Below, one piece after another: positions 56,436 through 64,000 of a DNA stretch of 64,000 bases; the first letter of the stretch is position 1; each line of letters begins with the position of its first letter. Position numbers and translations under genes: made by a program. Where the stretch lies: NCBI RefSeq assembly GCF_025562755.1, contig NZ_CP103300.1, positions 4,155,001 to 4,219,000 on the forward strand. The letters are read 5' to 3'. This DNA comes from Endozoicomonas euniceicola. GTDB lineage: Bacteria > Pseudomonadota > Gammaproteobacteria > Pseudomonadales > Endozoicomonadaceae. The notes below the pieces were generated by a model. The model was not told the origin of the DNA. It did no database searches and was given only the letters and a program-made list of their open reading frames with translations.

Positions 56436-57761
56436 TCAGTGCAGCTTCAGATGAGGCCGTGTTGTTTTACTCAGGACATCCTTCAGCATTAATGCTCCGG
56501 TCCGAACCTTTCCGAACAGGGTTGTCTGGTGCATACGGTAAAGGCTGATGTAAAAAAGCTTTGCCAGAGCGCCTTCCACCATCATGTCACCGGTGACAGC
56601 CCCCATAAGATTACCAACAGCACTGAAGCGACTCAGTGAAATCAGGGAGCCATAGTCCTTGTAGGTAAAGTTCATGGGCTTATTTCCTGCCACAACCTTT
56701 TTCAGACTTTTTGCCAGAAGCGATGCCTGCTGATGAGCAGCCTGTGCGCGGGGAGGAATGGTAATGCTCTTACCATTTTTCAGGGTCAGAGTGCAGCTGG
56801 AGCAGTCGCCAAACGCATAGATATGGTCATCTTGTGTCGTTTGTAAGGTAGGTCGTACCACCAGCTGATTGATGCGATTGCTTTCCAGCGGCAGTTTTCC
56901 CAGAAAAACCGGTGCTTTTATACCTGCGGCCCAGATGCTGAGGTCAGCTTTGACGACGGTTTTGCTACGGGTGACCAGTGAGTCCGAATGAATTTCGCTC
57001 ACCAGCTGTTCGGTCATGATGGTCACTCCCAATTTTTCCAGCTGTTTATGGACACTGCTGCTGATTCGTCCGGGCAAAGCGGGCAGGATTTTTGGAGCGC
57101 CTTCGATCAGGGTGATTTTTACATTCTTTGGGGATATTGCGTCTAAACCGTAATGAGCCAGCTCTATGGCGGCATTGTGCAGTTCCGCCGCCAGTTCAAC
57201 ACCGGTTGCGCCAGCACCGATAATGGCGATATTCAGTTCCGACTGATGGTTGCCTGAAGCCTGGGCATGCAGATAATGATTGATAAGTGTCGTGTGAATG
57301 CGTTCGGCCTGCTCTCGATTATCCAGAAACAGACAGTTTTCCGGTGCGCCAGGTGTATCAAAGTCGTTGGCGGTACTGCCCACTGAAATGACCAGTGTGT
57401 CGTATTCCAGGGTGCGACTGGTCACCACTTCGTTGCCGTAATCGTCACAGATGGGAGCCAGCTCAATGGTTTTGCTGTCCCTGTCCAGGTTGGTCATTCG
57501 GCCGGGCAGGAAGTGAAAATGGTTCCATTTGGCCTGCGCTAAATAGCAGAGTTCATCTTCAAAGGCATTGAGAGCCCCTGCCGCCACTTCGTGCAGTAAC
57601 GGTTTCCAGAAATGCGTACGCTGTGCGTCGACCAGCGTTATCGAGGCTTTGTTCCTTTTGCCAAGAGACTTGCCAAGCAGGGTGGCGAGTTCCAGCCCAC
57701 CGGCACCTCCGCCGACAATTACAACCCGGTGTAAAGAGTCATTGTTATTTACATTATTCAC
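56436..57761 (-). CDS. ndh: Type II NADH dehydrogenase (NDH-2)
   Basis: 441 residues, usual length. Two dinucleotide-binding motifs are visible: VVIVGGGAGGLELATLLG at the N-terminus for FAD and IAIIGAGATGVELAAELHN at about residue 170 for NADH. HFWKPLLHEVAAGAL and the C-terminal IYAFGDCSSC, PPRAQAAHQQA and the YKDYGSLISLSRFSAVG stretch are typical of bacterial Ndh. It oxidises NADH and reduces quinone at the inner face of the membrane without pumping protons. The DUF3094 gene is upstream on the same strand, 37 bp away. Confidence 0.93.
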   Translation of the reverse strand: MNNVNNNDSLHRVVIVGGGAGGLELATLLGKSLGKRNKASITLVDAQRTHFWKPLLHEVAAGALNAFEDELCYLAQAKWNHFHFLPGRMTNLDRDSKTIELAPICDDYGNEVVTSRTLEYDTLVISVGSTANDFDTPGAPENCLFLDNREQAERIHTTLINHYLHAQASGNHQSELNIAIIGAGATGVELAAELHNAAIELAHYGLDAISPKNVKITLIEGAPKILPALPGRISSSVHKQLEKLGVTIMTEQLVSEIHSDSLVTRSKTVVKADLSIWAAGIKAPVFLGKLPLESNRINQLVVRPTLQTTQDDHIYAFGDCSSCTLTLKNGKSITIPPRAQAAHQQASLLAKSLKKVVAGNKPMNFTYKDYGSLISLSRFSAVGNLMGAVTGDMMVEGALAKLFYISLYRMHQTTLFGKVRTGALMLKDVLSKTTRPHLKLH

Positions 57762-57798
57762 TTGATTGTCACACGGTTAATGACTGTCTAATACGGTT

Positions 57799-57984
57799 TT
57801 AACCCAGAATAAAAACACCAATGGCCCTGCTAAGCAGACCCAGCACAAGAATAATAGCTGCCAGCCATAGCATGAGTTTAAAGGGTTTGAAGCGACTGCG
57901 TTCTGTGGCGTTTATGCCCTGGCTCAGGAAGATATCTACTTTTGCCTGATCTTCCGGCTTCAGTCGGGTCTGGGTTTTGTCCAT
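57799..57984 (-). CDS. DUF3094 small membrane protein
   Basis: 61 residues: a charged N-terminal half (LKPEDQAKVDIFLSQGINATERS) followed by one membrane segment (MLWLAAIILVLGLLSRAIGVF). This matches the small DUF3094 family of Pseudomonas and relatives; its role is unknown. An RBS (agggga) stands ahead of the start. It probably shares a transcript with ndh downstream. Confidence 0.8.
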   Translation of the reverse strand: MDKTQTRLKPEDQAKVDIFLSQGINATERSRFKPFKLMLWLAAIILVLGLLSRAIGVFILG

Positions 57985-58156
57985 CGTAAAAATCCCCTAA
58001 CTGCTCGGTAAGGTAGTACATATTTTTGAGGCTCACAATCTAACCATACCTTGTGTCAGGACTGGCTGTAAAACTCGTGCTGTTGTTTTCACGACACGCT
58101 TGGAATGGTGTTACCGGGCTGGTTTAATCAAAGTATACGTCTAACCGGTAAACGCT

Positions 58157-58825
58157 GTGCTGAAACTGTTATGGATTGCACTTAAGGTTAAATGGCAGGA
58201 GTGCAGGGAGTTTGCCTGTGTAGTATGGCGTTTTCGATCTCATAAGGCGTTTTTATTGAGCTATTGCCTGCTGGCCTTTCTTTATCTTTTCTCCAGCCCT
58301 TACAGTGTCAGCCGGCGTTATTTGAAGTGGATTGATGCGGGCGATGTCTACAGCTATGGTGAAACTCCCCTGACATCGTTGGCAGAGATAGCGGATCGAA
58401 CAGGCATTCATGCAAGTGATCATGTGTTTGAGCTGGGGGCGGGGAGTGGTTTTACTTCGCTCTGGCTCCGCCTGGTAAAAGGCTGCAAGATTACTGCTGT
58501 TGAGTGGGTGCCTGGTTTTGTGTACCGGTTGAAGTGGGTTGTCAGGGTTCTGAAGCTCTCAGGTGTAGAGGTGCGCTGTGAGGACTACCTGCAAACCGCT
58601 CTTGAAAACGCAACGGTTATCTACTTGTTTGCTTCCAACCTGGATGATTTGACGATTAATAAGCTGGCGGAACGACTGGCTGCTTTGCCATCGGGTACCC
58701 GCATTGCTTCCGTCAGTTACCCTTTGCAGCCTTATCTTAAGCAGCCAGCTTTTGACCTGGTGGAGCGGTTTGAAGTTTGTTTTCCATGGGGTAGGGCAGA
58801 CGTTTATGTGCAGGATGTTGTTTGA
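58157..58825 (+). CDS. Membrane-anchored SAM-dependent methyltransferase, substrate unknown
   Basis: 222 residues. An amphipathic and then hydrophobic N-terminal stretch (AFLLSYCLLAFLYLFSSPY, ~35-53) is a likely membrane segment. A Rossmann methyltransferase core follows: motif I DHVFELGAGSGFTSLWL, acidic strand ITAVEWVPGF, and VIYLFASNLDD. The layout resembles small single-pass methyltransferases of the FAM173/ATPSC-KMT type, but that link is only a suggestion. Its stop is one base from the stop of the convergent gene at 58827. Confidence 0.7.
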   Translation: MLKLLWIALKVKWQECREFACVVWRFRSHKAFLLSYCLLAFLYLFSSPYSVSRRYLKWIDAGDVYSYGETPLTSLAEIADRTGIHASDHVFELGAGSGFTSLWLRLVKGCKITAVEWVPGFVYRLKWVVRVLKLSGVEVRCEDYLQTALENATVIYLFASNLDDLTINKLAERLAALPSGTRIASVSYPLQPYLKQPAFDLVERFEVCFPWGRADVYVQDVV

Positions 58826-58826
58826 T

Positions 58827-59630
58827 CTAGAAAAGTTTATGAACGGAAGTCAGTTTCCCGACAATACGGTCGCTATACATCGCCACCATTTCCGGAACCG
58901 CTTTTTGTGGGTAACCCTGAATGCTGTTAGCGATAAACAGCCAGGCTGTCTGTGCCTGACGAATGGGTTTACCTGCGTAGGGATGCTTCTGGTATTTATC
59001 ATTCAGGCGATTCATACGCTCAGCAAAGTGTCTGGCCAGAGTCTGAAGCTGCTGGCGACTGGATCGGGCAATATCGGATGACTGGTCATCGATGGTCAGT
59101 GCCAGATACTCTTTGGAGAGTCTCTGCATCAACAATGCCTGTTCAAGTATATTCAGCTCAGGCTTTTGTCTGGGTGTCTGGGTCATCAATTTCTGTCTAA
59201 GCAGTAGTAACTGGCGATCCAGTTTTGCCAGAGCCATAAGCAGGCTGTCTGCTTCCGGTGGACGTGACTGTTTGGGCAGGTTGCCCATCCAGGTCGTATG
59301 GCGACTGATGACCGGCCAGAGGGCTTTAGTAGTGACCAGCAGGCCGCTGGTTTCTCCATCTTTACCCTGAGTGGGAAGATTGGGAATGGTTGTGTCGAGC
59401 AGTGTCAGGTTGTCCTGTATTTTTTCACGGGCATCGCTGTTGAGAAAATCCAGCTGCAACAGGTAGATGTTGACAACAAGCTGATTGAGAAGCAGCTCCT
59501 GGTGCAGGATGTGTTCAGCGGTCAGGGGGGGAGCCGCTCTTGTGTCGGTAGAGGCCGTGACAGGGGCACTTAATAGAATGAAGGCCAGAAGTATTGAATA
59601 GAGTGGCTGCAAAACAGGTTGCTCCGGCAT
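58827..59630 (-). CDS. Secreted helical protein, unknown function
   Basis: From the ATG at 59630 the product is 267 residues and begins with a signal peptide (PLYSILLAFILLSAPVTAS); a GTG at 59672 would add 14 residues. No convincing RBS favours either. The mature part is rich in Leu, Gln and Arg and seems all helical, with a layout (EHILHQELLLNQLVVNIYLLQLD ... QALLMQRLSKEYLAL ... RQQLQTLARHFAERMNRL) that recalls the periplasmic PilJ-like sensor domain, seen here without a signalling domain. A periplasmic sensor or scaffold role is only a guess. Confidence 0.6.
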   Translation of the reverse strand: MPEQPVLQPLYSILLAFILLSAPVTASTDTRAAPPLTAEHILHQELLLNQLVVNIYLLQLDFLNSDAREKIQDNLTLLDTTIPNLPTQGKDGETSGLLVTTKALWPVISRHTTWMGNLPKQSRPPEADSLLMALAKLDRQLLLLRQKLMTQTPRQKPELNILEQALLMQRLSKEYLALTIDDQSSDIARSSRQQLQTLARHFAERMNRLNDKYQKHPYAGKPIRQAQTAWLFIANSIQGYPQKAVPEMVAMYSDRIVGKLTSVHKLF

Positions 59631-59771
59631 GGGTTTATTTATTTTATTGATGCCTGTTGTATCGGATCGCACCAGTCTAACTTAATCATAATCATACGAT
59701 TCACTTTGTACGATCCTTTTTGCTTCCTGTCTGTATAAAGTCTGGCAGAAAAGCCAGCTACTGAATACCAG

Positions 59772-59794
59772 ACAGCCCTGAATGTCAGGGCTGT
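59772..59794. terminator. Perfect 10-bp hairpin after the 59820 gene
   Basis: acagccctga and tcagggctgt form a perfect stem with a 3-base loop, about 25 bp past the stop of the minus-strand gene. No T-run follows, so termination is possible but not certain. Confidence 0.45.
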
Positions 59795-59819
59795 TGAAAG
59801 CAGTGGGGAGCTGCATAAT

Positions 59820-60725
59820 TCAGTAGTTTACTCCGGGGAGTGACTTCAGGTTTATCCATAGTCCAAATAGTCCAAGTGTTTCACTCAGTGGAAACCATTT
59901 ATCTTTTATTGTTATTGGGTATGGCAGTGATGCCGGTGCCAGAAATTCTTTCGGGTCTTTCTGGATAGATGCCTGGCTGAGGTAGTGAACGGGTATGGCG
60001 GATGCACCTCCACCTCCACCTCCACCTGGTGAGCTTTCATCATCTCGGTCTGATTTTTTGTTGTTCCGACCAAGCAAACGTTTATCGATCATACTGTATG
60101 TTTCATCATTTTCATTTTTAAACTTAACAACGCGCACGATATATCTGGGATAAGAGTCTTGATCCTCCACACGCTCCACATAAATAGCAAGTAAAGTACG
60201 TTTATTTTCGCTGCTAAAACGGACAACTGTGCATTTTTTCACTGCTGGTCTGGTTTCATCATTGCAGTTATCAATGCTGCTTAATGTTAAGGGTGTATCT
60301 TGTAAACCAATGGATCTAAAAAAAGGATCATCTCTATCAATATCAAAAGTAATAGGCGTATAGTCTTCAATATTAAAAACAAAGGGCGGAAACTCTTTAG
60401 CAAGTGTTTTTGTGCCTTTTCCTTGACTTAAGCCAGCCATTAGAGAGGCATATAGAAAGATGCTGTACCAATTATTCGCATTATCAGGATTTAGGACGCT
60501 GACATTTCTAGAAGTAAGTCTTCCCCTTACAGCTACTAATCTACTTCTGGGTATGTTTATTACCTGGTAAGCGCTATGTTCAGGTGCTTCAGCGACAGAA
60601 ATATCAGCAATTTCTTCAGTATCTTCTTTAAAAACTGTAAATGCCGACCCATCGTAGTCGTTTCCATAAGAGCTGGGGACGCTGAGAATAAAACTGAACA
60701 ATAGAACCATTAATCTAAATTTCAT
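59820..60725 (-). CDS. Secreted protein, unknown function
   Basis: 301 residues. The N-terminus MKFRLMVLLFSFILSVPSSYG is a clear signal peptide. The mature part contains an RGRLTSRNVSVLNPDNANN stretch, two Cys (NCNDETRPAVKKC) that may form a disulfide, a strand-rich middle, and a run of seven Gly (SPGGGGGGGAS, ~residues 238-246) before a C-terminal domain ending in WINLKSLPGVNY. No family was recognised. The AT-rich DNA at its start contrasts with its neighbour yejK. It is a single gene. Confidence 0.6.
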   Translation of the reverse strand: MKFRLMVLLFSFILSVPSSYGNDYDGSAFTVFKEDTEEIADISVAEAPEHSAYQVINIPRSRLVAVRGRLTSRNVSVLNPDNANNWYSIFLYASLMAGLSQGKGTKTLAKEFPPFVFNIEDYTPITFDIDRDDPFFRSIGLQDTPLTLSSIDNCNDETRPAVKKCTVVRFSSENKRTLLAIYVERVEDQDSYPRYIVRVVKFKNENDETYSMIDKRLLGRNNKKSDRDDESSPGGGGGGGASAIPVHYLSQASIQKDPKEFLAPASLPYPITIKDKWFPLSETLGLFGLWINLKSLPGVNY

Positions 60726-60864
60726 AGGCTTACTCTATTAACTTTTTTGCTTTTAATGCCTCCCTGCAATTACTCCATTAACACAACGGTTACGGAGTCT
60801 AGCCTAAAATAATCATGTTTTTGGCACGCTAAAGAAAATTCTATAAGAGGACTGTTGGAAATAT

Positions 60865-60889
60865 GACAGGGAGAATCATTTTCCCTGTC
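60865..60889 (-). terminator. Hairpin after yejK
   Basis: gacaggga and tccctgtc pair as an 8-bp stem with a 9-base loop, about 23 bp beyond the yejK stop; on the minus strand atattt follows. Probable terminator of yejK. Confidence 0.45.
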
Positions 60890-60912
60890 GCAGAGGGGAG
60901 GTTAAATAGTTT

Positions 60913-61905
60913 CTATTGGCCTTTCAGTTGCTCTTTTAGCTTTTCCGGTACACCTTTAATCACCAGCTGATCACTGGTTTCATCGTAATGCACCTGTGTG
61001 CCGAGAAGCTCTGCATCAAATGCCAGGGTTAACCCTTTGCTTCGTCCGGTATATCGAACCAGCTTGGTCAGGGTGCGTTTTTCCGGTGCCATTGGTGTGG
61101 TCATGTCGTAGTCACGGGTGTTAACGAATCGGGCGAATTCGTCAGACCCGGCCTCACTCAGATAGCCTGTTAACTCTTCAAGGGTCAGGGCGTCGCCCTC
61201 ATCGACTTTGGTCTGGCAGAAATCGTATACCTGACGGCTGACTTCTTTATGGTTTTCCAGTGACGGGGCTTCGCTAGCGAAGTCTTTAACAGCTTTCACC
61301 AGGGTATCTGCTTCTTCCTTGCTGCCGCTGGTTTCGCTGCACCCCAGGGCTTCCTGAAAAACATCGCTGAGGCGTCGACCGCCACGGGGTCGTAAAAAGG
61401 ACAGGTAGCGACCACTGTTGGTGTTGCCCTGCCATTCGGTCACGTTGATGCGACAGGCCAGTGACATTTTGCCGGTGTCGAGATAGGCGCAGTCCTGTAT
61501 TGAAAGGTCTTCAGTGACCGTCACGCTGATGTTGCTGCTCAACGTACACAGCATCAGGTAACGGGTTAGCCCCTGCTGATAGTCCGCAAACAGGACATAG
61601 CCACCGCCAAGAGCACCTGCTTCTCCCAGTTTGTCACTGATCTGACTGAGGGTATGAACGGTCAGGTCTTCAAAGGTCAGTCCATCATTCAGGTACTGGT
61701 TCAGTTCTGATGGAAACGGGCTTTCAGGTTCTTCTGCAAACTGACCATAACGTTTGTCCTGTTTCTTGTTATAGGTTTGCAGCAGGTCGTCCAGCATGGC
61801 TTCCAGAGCCGGTGTGGGTGGCAATATATGGCCCGTCGTTGCGGTCAGGGCATTGCTTTCTGGATTTTGTTCCAGCTGATGTATAAGTATTTGTTTGATA
61901 GCCAT
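60913..61905 (-). CDS. yejK: Nucleoid-associated protein YejK/NdpA
   Basis: 330 residues, the length of the 37-kDa nucleoid-associated family. Family marks: the N-terminal IKQILIHQLEQN, the GGYVLFADYQQG strand, MSLACRINVTEWQ, YLSFLRPRGGRRLSDVFQEALGC, and the C-terminal YTGRSKGLTLAFDAELLGT. The role is binding to the nucleoid; a precise function is not settled. Single gene with its own hairpin downstream. Confidence 0.92.
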   Translation of the reverse strand: MAIKQILIHQLEQNPESNALTATTGHILPPTPALEAMLDDLLQTYNKKQDKRYGQFAEEPESPFPSELNQYLNDGLTFEDLTVHTLSQISDKLGEAGALGGGYVLFADYQQGLTRYLMLCTLSSNISVTVTEDLSIQDCAYLDTGKMSLACRINVTEWQGNTNSGRYLSFLRPRGGRRLSDVFQEALGCSETSGSKEEADTLVKAVKDFASEAPSLENHKEVSRQVYDFCQTKVDEGDALTLEELTGYLSEAGSDEFARFVNTRDYDMTTPMAPEKRTLTKLVRYTGRSKGLTLAFDAELLGTQVHYDETSDQLVIKGVPEKLKEQLKGQ

Positions 61906-61974
61906 GGGGTATTTGGAAATCGACGGTCAGTAATCGGTTAATGTTACAGCCAGTTGAAACGGGAGCATAGCTGT

Positions 61975-62907
61975 TTATGTATCTGCTTGTGCAAGCCGTT
62001 TATGTAGCCGTTTATGTAGCCGTTTATGTAGCAAGGGCCACAGCCAGGTTACCCAGAGAGCCAGAGCGGCGAATACGCTGAAGCGGACGGAGTAGTAAAG
62101 TAACGGCTCGCTCTGTAGTTCGCTCAGATCGGGCAGGTAGTGCCAGATGGCAATGACGCTGATAGCACCAGGAACTGCCCGGGTGAAAAACAGGTGAAAG
62201 GATGGGGTGGCCTGAATAGTAAACAGCAAGCCAACGGCCCCTCCGGTCAGTAACCCATTGAATTTCAGGAATATACTGTAAGGGAGCGGATGGTTGCTGC
62301 CGGAGCCGATATGAAGGACTTCCCGGCAAATGAGGATAAAAATAAGCGGCAGGAGTGTTGCGGATATTGTCAGTGCTATTTTTTTCCAGCCTGCCAGCGG
62401 TTTTAAATAATCGATAACTCGTTGCTCAAAAGTAATGAACAGAAAAAGCAGGATTAAGCCCAGTAGTAGCCCGAAGGCTACCTGTACGGGATAATGAACC
62501 CCAAGATAAAGCCTGGAAAGGCCAACAGACAGAATCAAAAGACCTGCAACAAACCATGCCCACTTGTTTTTAAGGCTGTAGGCACTCAAGCCCCAGAACA
62601 GGGTTGCATTCTGGGTGTGGCCTGATGGCATTCCATAAGACTTTTCTACCATTCCGTTAAATAATTCAGGATGGCTCCAGTATGGGCGGGGTGAAGCAAA
62701 AAACTGACGACAACTACCAAATGCAATGCTGCTGATCATTGTGCCCATTGCCAGTCTGCCACCGATACGGGTATAGCCGCTCCAGTATATGACAGCAGCG
62801 ATGAGTAAATGATGATATGAATAGCCATAGCTGGATAAGGCTCTTAAAGGGCCATCCATAAAAGCGAGATGGTGTTGCAGGCTGGAAATAAGAGTGTAAG
62901 TATCCAC
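61975..62907 (-). CDS. PAP2-family membrane phosphatase
   Basis: 310 residues with several membrane segments. The PAP2 signature is present: a phosphate-binding stretch in RQFFASPRPYW, the catalytic His in GMPSGHTQNAT, and the last part in SRLYLGVHYPVQV. It could act on undecaprenyl diphosphate, phosphatidate or a similar lipid phosphate. The C-terminus ends in LHKRLHKRLHKRL, made by a 12-bp tandem repeat. The TetR-type regulator lies 21 bp upstream on the same strand and is probably co-transcribed. Confidence 0.88.
   Translation of the reverse strand: MDTYTLISSLQHHLAFMDGPLRALSSYGYSYHHLLIAAVIYWSGYTRIGGRLAMGTMISSIAFGSCRQFFASPRPYWSHPELFNGMVEKSYGMPSGHTQNATLFWGLSAYSLKNKWAWFVAGLLILSVGLSRLYLGVHYPVQVAFGLLLGLILLFLFITFEQRVIDYLKPLAGWKKIALTISATLLPLIFILICREVLHIGSGSNHPLPYSIFLKFNGLLTGGAVGLLFTIQATPSFHLFFTRAVPGAISVIAIWHYLPDLSELQSEPLLYYSVRFSVFAALALWVTWLWPLLHKRLHKRLHKRLAQADT
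61995..62030 (-). repeat. 12-bp tandem repeat at the 3' end of the PAP2 gene
   Basis: Three exact units of gccgtttatgta encode the repeated Leu-His-Lys-Arg at the C-terminus. A change in unit number would keep the frame and add or remove four basic residues in the tail. Confidence 0.9.
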
Positions 62908-62928
62908 GGTGTTTTTTAGATAGTCGGT

Positions 62929-63522
62929 TCAGTGATCAACAGGCATTAAAATCTGCTGTAGACTAGTTTTGACCATTGTATCCAGCTGATGCTGGTTGGG
63001 TTTGATTCGGGCAAACAATTGTAAACCCAAAAACAGGCAGGCCAGTTGTCTTGCTGTCTCTGAAGAGTCTTTTGGAAGTCTATAGCCTTTATCAGCCAGT
63101 TGACTGAGTTGTTTTTCAAAGGCGGACTGAATGTCCGTCACGCCTTGATTCACCAGATTCCGGGCCTCCTGAGGTAGCAGGTGAAGCTCGACACTGGAAC
63201 AGGCCAGAAAGCAGCAGTTACGATAGTGTTCTTCCTGATGATGACGATAACTGGTGGTTAAAAAACGACGAATTCCGTCTAATGGGGAATCGCCGGTTAA
63301 ATATCGGTTGATGCGAGTATGCATATCATGTTCCAGATAGTACTTCAGCACATTGAGATATAAGCCTTCTTTGTTTTTAAAATGATGGTACAGGCTTCCG
63401 GGGTGCAACTCGGTTACTTCCTCAAGCTGCCGCAGTGAAGTCGCTGTAAAGCCTCTTGACCAGAATAAGGCCAGAGCACTTTTTAGTACGGTTTCTTTGT
63501 CAAACGTTGAATGCCTTCCCAT
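62929..63522 (-). CDS. TetR/AcrR-family transcriptional regulator
   Basis: 197 residues. The N-terminal helix-turn-helix is clear: KETVLKSALALFWSRGFTATSLRQLEE, then HPGSLYHHFKNKEGLYLNVL. The C-terminal ligand domain (RNCCFLACSSVELHLLPQEA, CLFLGLQLFARI) matches the TetR_C_16/AefR-like regulators that often sense small hydrophobic or electrophilic compounds. It probably controls itself and the PAP2 phosphatase; no operator could be defined with confidence. Confidence 0.9.
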   Translation of the reverse strand: MGRHSTFDKETVLKSALALFWSRGFTATSLRQLEEVTELHPGSLYHHFKNKEGLYLNVLKYYLEHDMHTRINRYLTGDSPLDGIRRFLTTSYRHHQEEHYRNCCFLACSSVELHLLPQEARNLVNQGVTDIQSAFEKQLSQLADKGYRLPKDSSETARQLACLFLGLQLFARIKPNQHQLDTMVKTSLQQILMPVDH

Positions 63523-63592
63523 TATGCTATTGCTTTCAACTGAGTTACTGGAATGTAGCAGTTATTTTTGCCGGCGCTATCTTTTATTGCTT

Positions 63593-64000
63593 TTAATGTT
63601 CTGTTTTTTCTTTCCATAGTGTCCATTTCCGATAGTGGTAGATGGCGACGAAGCGCGCTTTTAAATCAGCGGGCAGGTAGTCAATATGGCCATCTTTTGT
63701 GGCCAGAAAATCTGTTTTACCATTACTAATCAGGGTCTTTATTTCATCAGCGGTATTAACCAGTACAGACTTCCCGTGGGAATAAAAGCGTGCAGAAAAA
63801 GGGCGCTTGTTAAAATAAAGAAGCTCTCCCGGATCGCTGACTTTCTCAGCGTTCATGGCCTGAATCATGGTTTTCTGGGAGTTTTTGCCGCCACCGTTTA
63901 TGAGTATGTAAATGGTGATAGCCATCATTACCGGTGTAATAAACCCGCCAGCGACAACACGTTGATGCAGAGTAGGCGTTAAATGCCTGTACCAGATGGT
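63593..64000 (-). CDS. ArnT/GT39-like membrane glycosyltransferase, C-terminal part (cut by right edge)
   Basis: The frame is open to the right edge and is at least 135 codons; the ATG at 63928 is internal. It reads WYRHLTPTLHQRVVAGGF, a membrane segment PVMMAITIYILI, then a soluble end with KRPFSARFYSHGKSVLV and a DYLPADLKARF stretch. The SARFYSxGK region is typical of the C-terminal periplasmic part of lipid-linked sugar transferases such as ArnT. The name rests on the C-terminus only, so the sugar and acceptor cannot be told. Confidence 0.6.
   Translation of the reverse strand, partial: TIWYRHLTPTLHQRVVAGGFITPVMMAITIYILINGGGKNSQKTMIQAMNAEKVSDPGELLYFNKRPFSARFYSHGKSVLVNTADEIKTLISNGKTDFLATKDGHIDYLPADLKARFVAIYHYRKWTLWKEKTEH

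Noticed and set aside
58827..59672. Methyl-accepting chemotaxis receptor call
   Set aside because: The N-terminal half recalls a PilJ-type sensor region but there is no HAMP or signalling domain and no second membrane segment.
1..64000. CRISPR array, tRNA, rRNA or prophage genes
   Set aside because: Searched by eye on both strands; no regular repeat-spacer pattern, tRNA cloverleaf or phage structural gene was found.

Overview
The window looks like a chromosomal segment of a host-associated marine gammaproteobacterium, most likely of the Endozoicomonas/Oceanospirillales type. This is inference from gene content: darP, yejK/ndpA, a DUF3094 small membrane protein, a GbpA-like chitin-active LPMO, large TcdA/TcdB-like toxins, a stand-alone TcdA-type glycosyltransferase and a dense insertion-sequence island. 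No rRNA, tRNA or CRISPR array was seen.

Region 1 (1-39859) is the striking part: a tandem, same-strand array of four giant toxin genes, here called T1-T4. T1 (1-4888) is cut by the left edge; T2 (5297-15961), T3 (16366-27030) and T4 (29219-39859) are complete at about 3,550 residues each. The order of parts matches large clostridial toxins: an N-terminal GT44-like glycosyltransferase fold, a C80 self-cleaving cysteine protease with His and Cys in place, a hydrophobic pore/translocation region, and a very long C-terminal half. That half ends in sparse RTX-like (GGxGxD-type) repeats rather than clostridial CROPs. The catalytic DXD of the glycosyltransferase is DXN in all three complete copies. 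The genes are mosaics: N-terminal thirds differ from copy to copy, the delivery part of T2 and T3 is almost identical, the next block exists in two versions (T1/T4 against T2/T3), and the last ~700 residues are nearly the same in all four apart from one divergent patch in T4. T1-T2 and T2-T3 are separated by related ~0.4 kb spacers holding the same decayed IS1595-type transposase fragment. A secreted propeller-like protein (27157-28953) lies between T3 and T4. A related leader precedes T2, T3 and T4. No secretion system is encoded in the window.

Region 2 (39992-45650) is ordinary chromosome: darP, a convergent ugpQ-like phosphodiesterase, a SAM methyltransferase, an FGGY kinase and a secreted GbpA-like LPMO with a C-terminal chitin-binding module.

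Region 3 (45947-54720) is a nest of insertion sequences: IS1634-type, IS200/IS605 tnpA, an IS1-family element split by an IS1595-family element with a clean target duplication, a truncated ISAs1 element between 194-bp direct repeats, a frameshifted IS4-like transposase, an IS66-family element and a decayed tnpB whose right end, probably carrying an omega-RNA, is still intact.

Region 4 (54722-64000): right against this island lies a 504-residue GT44 glycosyltransferase with an intact DXD (DTD) and a C-terminal Cys-Leu-Ile-Ser CaaX box, which suggests an effector prenylated by the host. Then come ndh, a DUF3094 protein, a membrane-anchored methyltransferase, two secreted proteins of unknown function, yejK/ndpA, a PAP2 phosphatase with a TetR regulator, and the C-terminal part of an ArnT/GT39-like glycosyltransferase cut by the right edge.
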